From: Paenibacillus macerans
GTDB taxonomy: Bacteria > Bacillota > Bacilli > Paenibacillales > Paenibacillaceae
Direction of reading: 5' to 3'
Length of the DNA stretch: 64,000 nucleotides
NCBI RefSeq assembly: GCF_023715465.1
Contig: NZ_JAMBOE010000002.1
Location: 391,104 to 455,103, forward strand
The translations under genes were made by a program, and so were the position numbers. This document shows positions 63,606-64,000 of this stretch, in pieces; the first letter of the stretch is position 1, and each line of letters opens with the position of its first letter. A model generated the notes under the pieces. The model worked only from the letters and a program-made list of their open reading frames with translations, did not search any database and had not been told where the DNA came from.

Positions 63606-63627
63606 GAAGTTACAAACTCACCTTTCG

Positions 63628-64000
63628 CAGCAAAAAATCGGCAGACAAGCCTTGATTTAGCTCGGTAAAGCAGCAAGCCATTGCCGGAGTTGACGCTGAA
63701 TCAGAGGCGGACAGTGTTTTCCCGGCTTTTTGGGCTGCTTCGTTAATCAAGAGCATAGGAGATCCCTTGTAAAACATGCCGGAGGCATGATCTCTAAACC
63801 GGGCAAACAACTCTACCGCTTTGCTGCGCTTCCGCTCAAACATGGAAGCATGGAAGCGTCAACGATGAAGAGAGCGTCACGATTCGCCGAGGTCAGCGCA
63901 TCTACCTTTTGCACCGCAGCCGCCCTCGAGCAGTGTCACAAATCGACGCCCGGTGCGGGGGCTGTCTAAGAGTTCGTGTCTTGCTGTCTTGGTTTTGGTG
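63628..64000. repeat. Dispersed repeat, copy 3 (cut by window end)
   Basis: Same orientation as copy 1 (1008-1505). It matches at both sides of a divergent middle: CAGCAAAAA then CAAGCCTTGAT at the left, GAGATCCCTTGTAAAA onward at the right, including TCAAACATGGAAGCATG and CACGATTCGCCGAGGTCAGCGCA. The repeat runs past the window edge. Confidence 0.75.

Noticed and set aside
63610..63843. Minus-strand 77-codon frame as a gene
   Set aside because: It lies in the dispersed repeat, and its counterpart at 966-1193 differs by indels, so it is more likely a decayed element.

Overview
The window looks like a chromosome segment of a Paenibacillus-type bacterium (Firmicutes, moderately GC-rich). Signs are the strong AGGAGG-type ribosome binding sites, orthologues of Bacillus proteins (BmrA, a YdjI-like SPFH protein, a YtkL-type hydrolase, YtrA-type GntR/ABC modules), many two-component systems, and dispersed intergenic repeats. 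I found no rRNA, tRNA or CRISPR array.

Layout. 1-3.1 kb: an AraC regulator, a dispersed repeat and an IS1595-like transposase. 3.1-9 kb: a membrane stress-type operon (SPFH protein with five zinc ribbons plus two membrane proteins), a metallo-beta-lactamase-fold hydrolase, an MFS transporter, a GNAT acetyltransferase and a monooxygenase-fold protein. 9.3-12.2 kb: a TrpXYZ-type ABC importer. 12.3-20 kb: phosphoesterase, GH13 glucosidase, coiled-coil protein, oxidoreductase, chromate transporter and a winged-helix (AlkZ/YcaQ-like) protein. 18.7-21.4 kb holds gene debris: a DJ-1/PfpI start, a broken AraC gene and a DUF6809 tail, mixed with repeats. 21.4-31.7 kb: nucleotidyltransferase, Fsr-type MFS, aldo/keto reductase, ECF sigma factor, two tandem OmpR-type two-component systems, the BmrA-type exporter and an MgtC protein. 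31.8-37.5 kb: azoreductase, then a copper nitrite reductase operon behind an Fnr-like box, then a NarL-type two-component system.

37.8-50.4 kb is the most unusual region: an AT-rich island encoding a class I lanthipeptide system. In transcription order (minus strand) it has a 67-residue precursor with an FDLDL leader box and an eight-cysteine core, an attenuator-like terminator, a full-length LanB dehydratase, an ABC exporter without a peptidase domain, two LanC cyclases with intact zinc ligands, a SunS-like glycosyltransferase, and a third LanC-like protein in which every zinc ligand and the neighbouring catalytic residues are replaced. No leader protease, immunity or regulator gene is seen. 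The island sits between a full-length AT-rich PTS IICB gene and an orphan 3' end of a second, host-like IICB gene, and the upstream PTS IIA gene is frameshifted. This suggests the island arrived with or through a PTS locus. The proposed product is a glycosylated, multiply ring-closed lanthipeptide; this is inference.

51-64 kb: HrpB helicase, CorC/HlyC-type protein, GluQ-RS, DUF1992 protein, SDR, a GntR-ABC operon, two proteins of unknown function, an MFS exporter and an esterase. The window ends in a second copy of the dispersed repeat seen at 1-1.5 kb.
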